DNA of 64,000 bases from Zygnema cylindricum. Taxonomy: Eukaryota; Streptophyta; Zygnematophyceae; Zygnematales; Zygnemataceae. Location: assembly GCA_037447655.1 (NCBI GenBank), contig JBBHKE010000450.1:19928-83927 (forward strand), read 5' to 3'. Below, one piece after another: positions 54,785-64,000 of this stretch. A model generated the notes under the pieces. That model had not been told where the DNA came from, searched no databases, and saw only the letters and a program-made list of their open reading frames with translations. Made by a program: the position numbers and the translations under genes. Positions within the stretch are counted from its first letter, which is position 1. Every line of letters begins with the position of its first letter.

Positions 54785-56797
54785 GCATTTAAAATATCTC
54801 GGTTGGATCTAACACACAAAAGATCATTAACAATTGAAGCCGCTAGTGAGATCCTATTCTTTGTTATCATGTTCCTGGTATCCGAAAAATTGCATTCGGA
54901 CATTGAGCAAGAAGTCGAAATAGCTAGAATAGATCTAGCAACAACATATACAAAAGGAAATCCTCCATCTTTCGCACGTACATTTGATTTTTTTTTCACC
55001 ATTCAAATATGTTAAAGTTCAATCTTTCGTCGCTAGTTAATTTTAAAACAAAATAACTTTTCAATTTGTCATTAACAAGCGTTTTTTTGTCGATGGTAAT
55101 AAAAACCTCATTTTCGTCATCGCTCTCACCAAAAAAATTGTGGAAACCGTCAATACTTAGCGATGTTTTTTCGGTTTTTTTTATATGTTGAGGACTACTG
55201 AAATCAACGTCATCACCGAGGCCGTTTGCGAGTTCTCAGACGCTTTCAATTTCGGTTTTCTATACCCCAATTATTGCAAGCCTTTGTTTTTGTTGGGAAT
55301 CTAAGAGAGCAATGACAATATGATACTCATGAAGACCCCACTTTGGTAGTGCAAATTTCATAAAAAAATCTTTCAAATTTTGCAAGTTTGGGGAATCAAC
55401 GGGGCATTCTTTTTCACCGTCATTGTAAGATCTTTTTCTTATCTTACAATGATTATGGAGAGACGATAGTTCAAACAAAACCAAATGTAAAGTTGGTTCT
55501 TTGAAGTTTTCCAACTTTAGGGTCGCTTCTTGAAACCTTTCCAAAAATCGTATAAGTTCGGTAAAGTGAGTCTTATCGATACAAGCAAAAAGTATCTTTT
55601 TATATTTTACTCGAGTGATTGGTCCTATCTCATTGAATGCATCGTAAATAGTCTTAAGCATTCAAAGCAAAGAATTCCACCGCGTTGCGTTTTATTGTTT
55701 TAAAGTGTTTTTCAAAAGATTTTGTAAATTACCCTGTTTGAAAAACGTGACCGATAAGTTACACGCGTCAATTTGATCAAAAAAATCAGGAACTTCCACA
55801 TCGTATTTGTATTTTTTGGAGTTTCCGCTCTTATTCAAGATAATTTTCACATTGTAGCAATTTAATGGTCCGCGCAAGGTATCTAAGTAAACATACTTGG
55901 TAGACCTTCAGCTCCACACATGTTAGAGCCACTGTCGGTCACGACAACGCAACAATTTTCCAAAACATCAAAATTGGACATTTCAAAATTGGTCTAACAA
56001 TTTTTGAAAGCCGTTAAAACATTTTCCGCAGTGTGTTTTTTCTCCGGAAAATGATCGGCTTGAAGCGTCCCTACATGAAGTTTAAATTCTTTATATATAT
56101 ATATTGATATATATGCATATATATATATATCATAAAATCATTAACCATGATTAATAAATAAGGTTTATACTGAAACGATTTTTCTTTATGGATTGAAAAA
56201 TAAAAAAACAACATCATGACGAGCTAAATAATAATAAAAAATAAAAATAAGCGTGCGAATATAAATTATTGATAAGAAAATAGTGATGAAGCTCAAATAT
56301 ATAATTTTATTAACAAAACAAGTTATAATGACATATGCACTAAAGCCATTTTAAATAGAGTTTAAAATAAAGCATACTTGAACCGTCGACTATCAAAAAT
56401 GGTCGAAGGTCCTCGCAACACATCAACGGCACCATTTTCGCAATTTTTTTTCGGTCACTCGTTTTCACCTCCGGTTTCGAAAGAAACTTGCGAAGAAGTC
56501 CTCTTGAATTATCCGTGTCGGCCAAAGCTGAGCATGTGTGAGTGTTAATTGTTGAAGTACCGTTTGCTAACTTGTATTGATAAACTATGAAACATGTATT
56601 ACAAGCCAAAAATTTGCCCCCTTTACCATGTATGTGTTTGATGTTTTAGCTTCATATACATGTTCAAATTTTTTCCAACATCTTGAAGTGGCTTTGTTTT
56701 CTTTTACTAGGTAATACTGAGCAATTTCACCATTTTTTGATTTTTGAAGTTCGTTTTGGATTTTAGTTTTAAGGGAAGCGAGGATTGTTTCCTCCAT
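54785..56797 (-). pseudogene. hAT transposase, degenerate
   Basis: The start region has a BED-type zinc finger split by a frameshift near 56595 (CWKKFEHVYE, then CNTCFIVYQYKLANGTSTIN, THTC). The hAT block MVPLMCCEDLRPFLIVDGSS follows. Further on are TDSGSNMCGAEG (about 55943-55910), the conserved TRWNSLLCMLKTIYDAF (about 55685-55630), and the C-terminal dimerisation region FPFVYVVARSILAISTSCSM with SECNFSDTRNMITKNRISLA. This is the normal order for hAT transposases (RNase H-like core plus dimerisation domain). Stops, frameshifts and a poorly readable 55.9-56.3 kb segment show that it is inactive. Confidence 0.85.
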
Positions 56798-57636
56798 TTT
56801 AGTGTATGGCTAAGTTTTGTTTGAATTGTGGTCAAGTTTGTCTAACTTAAATAGCAATTCAGTTTATCGATTAACTGTTTGAAACATGTGAATAAGCCAA
56901 TAATTAGGATTTGTCGAGGGAAATTGACGTAATTATTTGATTTCCACTGATTTATTAACCAATAATTGCTACATGTTGCATGACATAGACATAATAATAT
57001 GATATATATGTGGAAACGCGGTATAAAATGCATAATTAACACTTTGCAATAATGTACGACGTATGAGAAAGCCAATAATTACGATCTGTCGCGTGATATT
57101 GATATAATAATTTGACATTTTTTTGGAAACACATTATAAAATGCATAATTAACAGTTTACAATAGAGCACAATTTGCGGCTGTTATCTTCTAAGTAAGAT
57201 TTGCGAAATGAATAGTGATAGTACCGTGTCAGATTTGTGACGCTAGTCATGATGTCATGTACATCCACTATACCAAGCGTACAAAGTATAATAACGTTGG
57301 ACAGTATGGACAGTATAAAACTTTCATTTTTTTCCGTGTTTTGCTTACCCGATCGTAACCGATTTTTTTTTTTTTTTGTGAATTTACCGCCCGAATCCGC
57401 CCGGTTCCCCAAATTTGGCAACCGAATCCGTTAGGGATCCGACGCGGGCGGTCGGGTACCGTTTCTGGTACCGATTGCGACCTATGTGGCACGTTTGTTC
57501 TTTTATTTTGTTTCTTTTGGGGAGCCTTCTTGCGTTTGCTTTTTTATTGTTTTTGTTTTATAAATTGCGCTTTGACATCGCCCGCCGCGAAATCTCCTAT
57601 TCATCCGGTTGCGTCCTCCGGCGAAACATTGTACAT

Positions 57637-58078
57637 TAGTGTTGGGTATCGGGTAAATTCATATCGCGATAATTGCGATATTCGATATATCGAATATCGA
57701 TCGAGCAGATTCCTCGATATATCGTACAGGGACCAACATAAATTATCGCGATATATATCGCAAAAAAATGGGTGTCCGTACAGTCATGGTACGGAAAATC
57801 GTACGGAAAATCGTACGGATATTTACCCCCCCCCCCCCCCCCCCCCCCCACCCACCACCTCCCCCACCTCCCCCCACTGAGCGGGGGGGGGGGGTTGAAA
57901 AATAAAAATGGAAATTTCATTTTTTTTATGGCTCGATATATCGGCGATACGATATATCGCCGATATATCGCGATGATTTGGTTTTCGATATATCGAAGCG
58001 ATATATCGATTATCGGGTACCTGAAATTCGATATATATATATCGAATATCGGCAAAGGGTCCTCGATACCCAACACTA
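57637..58078. mobile_element. Family C3 (TAGTGTTGGGTATCG) hAT-type element
   Basis: A perfect 8-bp TSD, TTGTACAT, lies at 57629-57636 and 58079-58086. The ends are TAGTGTTGGGTATCG and CGATACCCAACACTA. The interior is dominated by palindromic TCGATATATCGA-type motifs. In the middle, a C run of about 24 (57826-57849) faces a G run of 12 (57883-57894) across a short spacer. It is non-coding. Confidence 0.9.
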
Positions 58079-58191
58079 TTGTACATAGCCAGCCGTAACC
58101 GGTACACCTGTCCCGGTGGCGTCTTTGCGGACCAATCCGAAATGTGTCGAACCGGCTTCCGCCAAACAATTAGAATGTATGATTTTTTCCA

Positions 58192-58471
58192 AAATTTTCA
58201 AATTCTTAAATAGCGTACACCACGGTAATTATTTTTATACGCTAAAAAAACTTACACGCTAATAACGATTGGCGGTGTACTGTACACCACCCATCTTTAT
58301 TAGAGTTTAATAACACTCATTCGGTCGCGCCTTTTTCTGGCTAATCACAAAATTGTGGTGGATTAAAATTTGCCTCGTCTTCAGGCACTAAATTAGTACT
58401 TTTAATTATAATTTCGCATTAGCACAAATAATGAAATAAATTATAAGTGCTAATAGCCTAATAATGATGAG
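58192..58471. repeat. TACACCG-family fragments
   Basis: One right end (ACGATTGGCGGTGTA, ending 58279) and one left end (TACACCACCCATC, from 58282) lie back to back, with AAATAGCGTACACCACGG before them. They are remnants of two or more overlapping insertions. Confidence 0.5.
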
Positions 58472-58691
58472 TACACCGCCAATCGCTATTAGCGTGTAGG
58501 TTTGATTAGCGTATACTATTATTTAGCGTGGTGTACGCTAATTGGGAATTTGGAAATTTTGGAAGAAATCGATTACTCTAATTAGGAATTAGGTTTTTTT
58601 TAAATAGTGTGGATTATTCTATTTGAGAATAAAACTAAAAAAAAGCAGGACGGGATTAGCGTACACAACGCTAATAGCGATTGGCGGTGTA
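58472..58691. mobile_element. TACACCGCC-subtype small element (220 bp)
   Basis: The two ends are a perfect inverted repeat of about 24 bp starting TACACCGCCAATCGCTATTA. The size equals that of the hairpin family, but the interior differs (GGAATTTGGAAATTTTGG, GTTTTTTTTAAATAGTGTGG). Confidence 0.75.
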
Positions 58692-59013
58692 CTGTATTGT
58701 AGTCTCCCTCTGGTTTTTCCGCGGCCGGCTGCACTCTCCTCAAGCCTCCGCGAGTCTTCTCGTTTCGACCGTTACCTCACCTACTGTACTTGTGAAATCT
58801 TCACCGCAGATTTGACAACGGCGCAATGGACCGTACTTGTACAATCTAGACACGTGTCGCCTACGTAGAAAACGCCGCGGGTGAGTCGATTTGGCATATC
58901 ATTCTTGTAGAGGAAGCGACAACGATATCCGCCGACCTTTTGATTTTACTTTTAGATAGTAAACTTCAAATATTGTCAGCTTTGAAATCTACCCCTTTTA
59001 TGCCACTGTGTGT

Positions 59014-59480
59014 CAGAGGTCGCCAACGGTTAACCGAAACCGTAGCCGACCGTTAACCCACCGCCCGCGTCGTATCCAGAACGGATTTGGTTGCCAAATT
59101 TGGGGGATCGGGCGGATTCGGGCGGGTGATTCACAAAAAAAGAAAAAAAAATAGTTACGGTCGGGTAAGCAAAAAACGAAAAAAATTGAAGGTTTTGTAC
59201 CGTCAATACTATCCAACTTTATTGTACTTTGTACTCTTGGTATTGTGGAAGGTATAAGGGAGACACACCACTAATTTTGTATTTATTCGGGTATGGGCGG
59301 GTACGTGTAGTTGTGAGAAATAGAGTTTCAGTTAATTTTTTTTTTCGTAAACGCGTTTCGGGGAACGGTTAAAAATTTAAGAGCGTGACATAACACGGAC
59401 GACGTCGAGTACTCAGATTTTGAAAAAAAACAAAACCATCGGTATCGGTTTATCTAAAATTTTGACAGTTGCGACCTCTG
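59014..59480 (+). mobile_element. Family H hAT deletion derivative, copy 2
   Basis: The ends are CAGAGGTCGCCAACGG and AGTTGCGACCTCTG. Flanks CTGTGTGT (59006-59013) and CCGTGTGT (59481-59488) agree at seven of eight positions. The interior is a shorter version of 34826-35453 and lacks the tandem CGCAAATCTGACACGG units. Confidence 0.85.
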
Positions 59481-59496
59481 CCGTGTGTATATTCTG

Positions 59497-59880
59497 TAGT
59501 GTTGTATATCGGGTAGGTCATGTCATGATATCGAGTATCAAACAGTGAGGGGTCCAGATAAATCCTTTCGAGGGCAATCAAATATTTATGTCTGATATAT
59601 TGGATGAGGGATGTTCGTACGACAAAAGGGAACTGCAGTAGTGAAATATGGTGCGTTTTGAGTACAGAGTTATCACGACGGGGGGTGCTTTCAATTTTTT
59701 TCCAATTTTCCACAGTCCATTCCGTACAACAGTACGAAGTTATCGCAATAATTGTCGTACTAGTGTTTAAGGGTAATCCGTTGCAATAATTCCCCTCTCT
59801 AAAAGTGTAATCAGTATATCGAGTTGCGGGAGGTAAAAAAAAAGTACATATTGAATATTGGCACGGGGCGACTGATGTAC
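59497..59880. repeat. Family C-related fragment
   Basis: It starts TAGTGTTGTATATCGGGTAG. No matching right terminus was found before the next hairpin element, so the right edge is a guess. Confidence 0.4.
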
Positions 59881-59914
59881 TCCATTAACTGTACACCGTG
59901 GATCAATACAGTAG

Positions 59915-60135
59915 TACACTGTGCATCACTATTCAGGTTAATATTTTTTTCGCCACTTAAACATCTTTTCTCCGTATACACCTGCTCGCTTTTCACATGA
60001 AGACCACTAATTGAAAGGTGAAAATCTTGGCTTTCAATCGCAGCCGTCGGATTTACATTCGGATAAGCCTGTACGGAGAAAATATGTTTTAAGTTGAAAA
60101 AAAAAACATTAACATTAATTGCGATACACGGTGTA
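59915..60135. mobile_element. TACACCG-family short hairpin element (221 bp)
   Basis: The ends are TACACTGTGCATCACTATT and TTGCGATACACGGTGTA, with pairing halves. An extra left end (TACACCGTGGATCA, 59892) just outside suggests an earlier insertion at the same place. Confidence 0.72.
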
Positions 60136-60288
60136 GTATTGAAAACATTTGGTTCAACGCCCCTAAATTTTGACGCCACAATTCAATTTTTCCATTTTTG
60201 ATAATACGTACCATTCAATTAGTGTTGATGACTCTGATTTGCATTGTTTTTAATGTTGTCATTATTTGACATTTTTTTCTGTATTTTG

Positions 60289-62138
60289 TAGTGTTGTGTA
60301 TCGGTAAGGATTTGCCGATAACCAATATGGACCTTTTTTCGGGTATCCGATAATCGATATATTGGTACAATATATCGTTATCGGTGTTATCGCCGATAAA
60401 TAACTGATAATATCGGTTATTATTGGTGATAACATCGATATCGATAACTATCTGCGATATGTGTACGGACCGTATAAATAAATGTACGACCAATTCTCTC
60501 AACTGTACGTGTTATTCCCTCGACGCGCCTTACTCACAACCCCTATGTACGGAGGTGCATACCAATCAGGTCATTTGTACAAGCCGAAAGTACAGTAGTC
60601 GGCATAAGATATGTACGAATCTAGTACGGCTCCAATTAAAACGATGTACCTTTCACATCCGACGACATAGCTTTGTCCCTTTCTTCCTTGGGATCCATTG
60701 GAAACCTGCCACGTTTCAATCCATCGGCTTTTTTGGCATAAACCGCCAAAAGAGGCATTTCGGGATGCCGGCACTCACGCTGGCCGTTCGCTTATATTTT
60801 CTTATTGAAAGTCGTCTGTTCGATTCCGGCGGCGAGCAGAATGTTCTTTTGCGTCCGTTGTACTTTGTGTCCGCTGTCTTTTTCACGTTCCATGATCATC
60901 AGTTTGTTGGTACATGCCGTACGCCCCCGTATAATTACTCTTCAGTTAACCGGCCAAAAAGTACTACAAAGTGCAACGTATTTTTTCGTCAAAGTCCTGA
61001 CAATTCTTGTAAAAAATCGTACATTTCCCGTAAATTTTCCATCCAGTTTACCAGACAGAAAGTACTCCGAACAGAAAGTACAGAAAGTACAAATATATCA
61101 AAAACTCTGACCGTTCGATAACCGATAACTATCGGTATTGGTGGTATCACAATAATTTTTTTAGGGAATTGCTAATCGCAGAGACGATTTTTGCCGCGCG
61201 AAGGTATTTGTCAGAAATTGTACATTTGAAGTACAATTTTGTACAGGCTACGTACCTTTAAGTTCAGATTTGACGGTCAGCACGTTGAACAAATTTGACT
61301 GGCGAAATATTGTAACGGCGGTTTAAAAAGTATCGCGCTTGCGAACGTAGACCATCATAAAAAAAAATAACAATTCACACGGCCGGCACAGGTTTACTGA
61401 AACAAAACTGTGGCAACCACATATAAATAAAACGGCTGCGCGCAGGTAGCTCCACTGTGAGAGCACTCGTCGACATTTGACTTAGCCACAAAAATGGAAT
61501 CTAATCGCGAACCGTTACACTGAACTTGGACACAAATTAAAGGAAGACGTACAACATGCACAAACTCGCATGAAACGAAATAAACTTCGTACAAAATAAA
61601 AAAGCATACCGGCGTATAAATAATTTGGTCCCGTGTGACGACGCGTCATAATTATTTATACGCTGGTACGCTTTTTTATTTTGTACGAAGTTTATTTCGT
61701 TTCGTGCGAGTTTGTGCATGTTGTACGTCGTCCTTTAATTTGTGTCCAAGTTCAGTGTAACGGTTCGCGATTAGATTCTATTTTTGCGGCTAAGTCAAAT
61801 GTCGGTGTGTGCTCTCACAGTGGAGCTACCTGCGCGCAGCCATTTTATTTATATATGGCTACCACAGTTTTGTTTCAGTAAACATGCGCTGGCCGTGGGA
61901 ATTGTTGTTTTTTTTGTTTATGACGGTCAACGTTCGCAAGCGCGACACTTTTTTAACCGCCGTTACAATATTTCGCCAGTCAAAGTTGTTCGACGGGCTG
62001 ACCGTCAAATCTGAACTTAAAGGTACGTAGCTTGTACGAAACTGTACCTCAAATGTACAATTTCTGACAACTACCTGCGCGCAGCAAAAATCGTCTCTGC
62101 GATTAGCAATTCCCTTTTTTTACCGATACACAACACTA
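60289..62138 (+). mobile_element. Family C (TAGTGTTG) element, copy 2, with captured LTR segment and inserted palindrome
   Basis: The ends are TAGTGTTGTGTATCGGTAA and TTACCGATACACAACACTA. Flanks GTATTTTG (60281-60288) and GTATTTTT (62139-62146) agree at seven of eight. Bases 60530-60905 are colinear with the solo LTR at 6580-6960 (CTCACAACCCCTAT, CCTGCCACGT, TTTGGCATAA, CGCCAAAAGAG, GGCGGCGAGCAGAATGTT). The right end is split at a T run by the 952-bp palindrome. Without that insert it is about 0.9 kb, twice the size of copy 1, which lacks the middle part. Confidence 0.85.
61164..62115. mobile_element. Foldback element: 952-bp near-perfect palindrome
   Basis: The left arm starts AGGGAATTGCTAATCGCAGA and the right arm ends with its inverse complement TCTGCGATTAGCAATTCCCT. 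The arms are about 465 bp each around a spacer of roughly 25 bp near 61628-61652 (GTCCCGTGTGACGACGCG). By eye, mismatches and small indels are few and scattered. Similar open frames in both arms are mirror copies and are not genes. It sits between T runs inside the family C element, probably by target duplication in the T run. Confidence 0.9.
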
Positions 62139-62146
62139 GTATTTTT

Positions 62147-62650
62147 TACAAATTATTAATGTTCAATTTGAGTGCGGAATGACACATTTTTTACATCACA
62201 TTATTTAAATACCTCCTAAATTTTTGGTAAACGACACTAGTTAATCCCTACCTTTGCTAGAGTAAAGAAAAAATAGTAATATTAATTAGATTTTGGTTAA
62301 ACGGTCGAAACTTAGCGGCGCCGATATAGTGTTATTAACACTAATAGCGGTTCACGGCGTATTGTGGCGCAAAATAAAAAAAGGCGAAAGCACGTGACGT
62401 TTTTTTTTGCCAGCTTCTGCGACGCACTTTGTCGCACGAAATTTGCGTGGTCTTCGCTTCATATTTTTTAATTTTTATGTTGACAATTTCCCTTCAAATA
62501 TTATACTTTATGTACTTCACGTTGATTGGCTACATATCACTTGAAATTTGTGGAGGAGAATCTTCTCGATTTTTCAATAGGCCGTATTTCTTTCAGATTT
62601 TGCGAGGAGAAAGACTTTTTCCGGCTGAACCTTTCGGATCGTTCCAGTCA
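62147..62650. other. Spacer with a TACACCG-type right end
   Basis: AACACTAATAGCGGTTCACG near 62337-62360 resembles the small hairpin element terminus. Nothing else is recognised. Confidence 0.35.
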
Positions 62651-62658
62651 TTCTGAAC

Positions 62659-62962
62659 CATAGTTCAAAAGTAGGAGTTTTTTGGTAGGCCTTTGGTCGG
62701 CGCCTTTAGCGTAAGTTGTGTCATGGGCTTTTCATGTGATCTTCTTAGATCTCTAATTTGATCGGCGACCGTCCGATCATCTGAATCTGACGGTGTAAAT
62801 AAACTTTTTGGTCCGAATGTTTTAATTGGTCCAATTTTTGGTCTGTATGTTTTAATTGGTCCGAATAGGTCCGAATACAATATGGATCTTAAGGTCATAT
62901 TGTATGTTTTGCATACAATAGGCATATTGTATGGGCCTACTAGCACCTACTTTTGAACTATG
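62659..62962. mobile_element. Family G non-autonomous hAT-type element (304 bp)
   Basis: A perfect 8-bp TSD, TTCTGAAC, lies at 62651-62658 and 62963-62970. The ends are inverted: CATAGTTCAAAAGTAGGAG at the left and CACCTACTTTTGAACTATG at the right, each followed inward by GGTAGGCC / GGGCCTAC. The interior repeats TTAATTGGTCC and is non-coding. Confidence 0.85.
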
Positions 62963-62970
62963 TTCTGAAC

Positions 62971-63486
62971 GTAACTTTCGCACGTGTGTGAACTCAAAAA
63001 ATGAAAAAATACAAAACGACGCGCGTACATTTCCAGGCGACCGTCTGTCACACCCTTCGAGCCTCACATGTCTGGTATCCAGTTCCTTGCTGGACCGTAC
63101 TCAGTTAGAAAATTAGGGTTATGACTTTCTTTCTGTTCCTGCGCCACAGTACATGGAAGCACCGGAAACAGAAATACCAGAACTTACCGTAATTGCAAGC
63201 GTACGGCTACCACGCTTGCGCCGACAGCCGCTATTGGACCTTTCGCAACGCCAATAATGCTGCGTCGGCCGCAGAATCTTTGCTCTTTCAAATTGTGCCG
63301 GCACTAAGTTGCCACGTAGGCCGAAGGTACAGTTTTTCCGTACAACTATATTTGCAACGCCCCGTATTCTCCGCCAGATTTCCGGAGTGCACCCCCTGCC
63401 GTTCGATAGCCGGTATCGGGTGCTATCAGGTATCGGAAGTATCGCGATCGAAAATTTCCGATACACAACACCGTACCAGCCAGAGG
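62971..63486. other. Spacer ending with a family C right terminus
   Basis: TTTCCGATACACAACACCG near 63448-63468 resembles a family C right terminus. The remainder is GC-richer but has no recognisable coding domain. Confidence 0.35.
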
Positions 63487-64000
63487 CAGAGGTCGCAAAA
63501 GTAAAAAAATTTCATACCCGAAACCGACCGCTTTTTTTTTTTCAAAATCTGAGTAACCGCGACGCCCGACCGAGTTTTGTCACGCTCCAAAATTGATAAC
63601 CGTTAACCGACCTTCATTTACGAAAAAAAAATTTAACCGAATCTTGATTTTTCGCGACTAACCATGCCCGCCCGTAACCGAAAAAGTACAAAATTAATCT
63701 ATGTACGACGGAATAAGCCAATAATTACGATTTGTCGCGTTCCCTAAGATTTGCGAAATTAATAGTGTTACTAACCGTGTCAGATTTGCGACGCTTTGTC
63801 GCGTTCCCTAAGATTTGCGAAATGAATAGTGTACTACCGTGTCAGATTTGCGACGCTTTGTCGCGTTGCCTAAGATTTGCGAAATGAATATTGTACTACC
63901 GTGTCAGATTTGCGACGCTTTGTCGCGTTCCCTTTGATTTGCGAAATAAATAGCTTACTACAGTACCGTGTCAGATTTGCGACGCTAATCATGATGTCAC
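63487..64000 (-). mobile_element. Family H hAT derivative, copy 3, running off the window
   Basis: It begins CAGAGGTCGCAAAAGTAAAA and follows the reverse of 34826-35453 (GGTCGGTTTCGGGTATGAAA complement, TTGTCACGCTCCAAAATTG, GTACGACGGAATAAGCC). Four units of a 62-67 bp tandem repeat then start, containing GTGTCAGATTTGCGACGC and TTTGTCGCGTTCCCTAAGAT (63731-64000). The other terminus is outside the window. Confidence 0.82.
63731..64000. repeat. 62-bp tandem repeat inside the family H element
   Basis: GTGTCAGATTTGCGACGC begins at 63777, 63839, 63901 and 63968, giving periods of 62, 62 and 67. The copy at 34826 has only two such units, and the transposase-bearing element has a single one near 57228-57245. 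Confidence 0.85.

Larger units (their letters stand above)
53227..57486 (-). mobile_element. Family H hAT transposon with transposase remains
   Basis: The termini are CAGAGGTTGCAAAAG and GATTGCGACCTATG. Flanks GAGCACGT (53219-53226) and TGGCACGT (57487-57494) share the last six bases, as expected of a decayed 8-bp duplication. The outer few hundred bases match family H copies at 34826, 59014 and 63487, and a degenerate hAT transposase lies inside on the minus strand. The 4.26-kb length suits an autonomous hAT element. A TACACCG-family element (53467-53975) has inserted near the left end. Confidence 0.82.

Noticed and set aside
57636-58169. A 177-codon minus-strand frame with poly-Gly and Tyr-Ile-Asp repeats
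   Set aside because: The frame is the product of the G/C run and TCGATA palindromes of the C3 element.
60423-61121. A 232-codon open frame inside the family C element
   Set aside because: It crosses the captured LTR segment, and the same region is cut by deletions in copy 1. Its translation shows no domain, so it is most likely fortuitous.
61394-62030. Matching open frames (MYEVYFVSCEFVHVV...) on both strands at 61394-61594 and 61681-61881
   Set aside because: They are the same sequence read in the two arms of the palindrome, with no known domain and no splice context. They reflect the inverted repeat, not a gene pair.

Overview
This is a eukaryotic, repeat-dense nuclear window, most likely from a land plant or close relative. 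The evidence is one multi-exon host gene of the plant-type O-fucosyltransferase family with GT-AG introns, a tRNA-Glu-like pseudogene close to the plant form, and abundant Ty1/copia and hAT-type elements. I cannot name the species. Almost everything else is mobile DNA, much of it nested, and many boundaries can be fixed from target-site duplications (TSDs).

Layout. 1-5503: a decayed B-family copia element (pol end plus LTR, + strand) abuts and apparently interrupts an A-family copia element whose RT, RNase H and 3' LTR follow. 6291-7265 and 9197-10211: two solo LTRs with TSDs CATTC and TCATG. 7769-8495, 10634-11091 and 11787-12553: three non-autonomous DNA elements with terminal inverted repeats (TIRs) and 8-bp TSDs. 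14.7-15.1 kb: tandem repeats. 15.75-17.3 kb: a fragment of an A-family element. 17621-29547: a structurally complete A-family element on the minus strand (TSD AACCT), interrupted in its protease region by a structurally complete B-family element (21667-27432, TSD GTGAC). 30-37 kb: a field of small DNA elements, including a head-to-tail pair, a nested insert, a tRNA-Glu pseudogene and LTR fragments.

38525-48418 holds the only host gene I can support. It has ten coding exons whose phases all agree, giving 1388 codons. The product looks like a type II membrane O-fucosyltransferase with unusually long low-complexity regions. 50.9-52.8 kb: a family-D element split by a solo LTR (TSD CCACT). 53227-57486: a hAT element with recognisable transposase remains. 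Deletion derivatives of it lie at 34826-35453, 59014-59480 and 63487-end. 57637-58078 and 60289-62138 are TAGTGTTG-type elements, and the second carries a 952-bp palindrome. 62659-62962 is another small element with a perfect 8-bp TSD.

Main observation: in both copia families the gag reading frame opens inside the LTR and runs through the LTR/internal boundary, so the primer-binding site is itself coding sequence. In the A family the site directly after the LTR, GGTTATGAGCCC, matches the anticodon-arm (half-tRNA) initiator-Met primer type of hemiviruses. ATGGAG lies about 20 nt from the LTR end in eight LTR ends of this window. A-family LTRs also carry an antisense tRNA-like segment with a B-box-like motif, and a hAT-type element has absorbed several hundred bases of such an LTR. 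All alignments and counts were done by eye.
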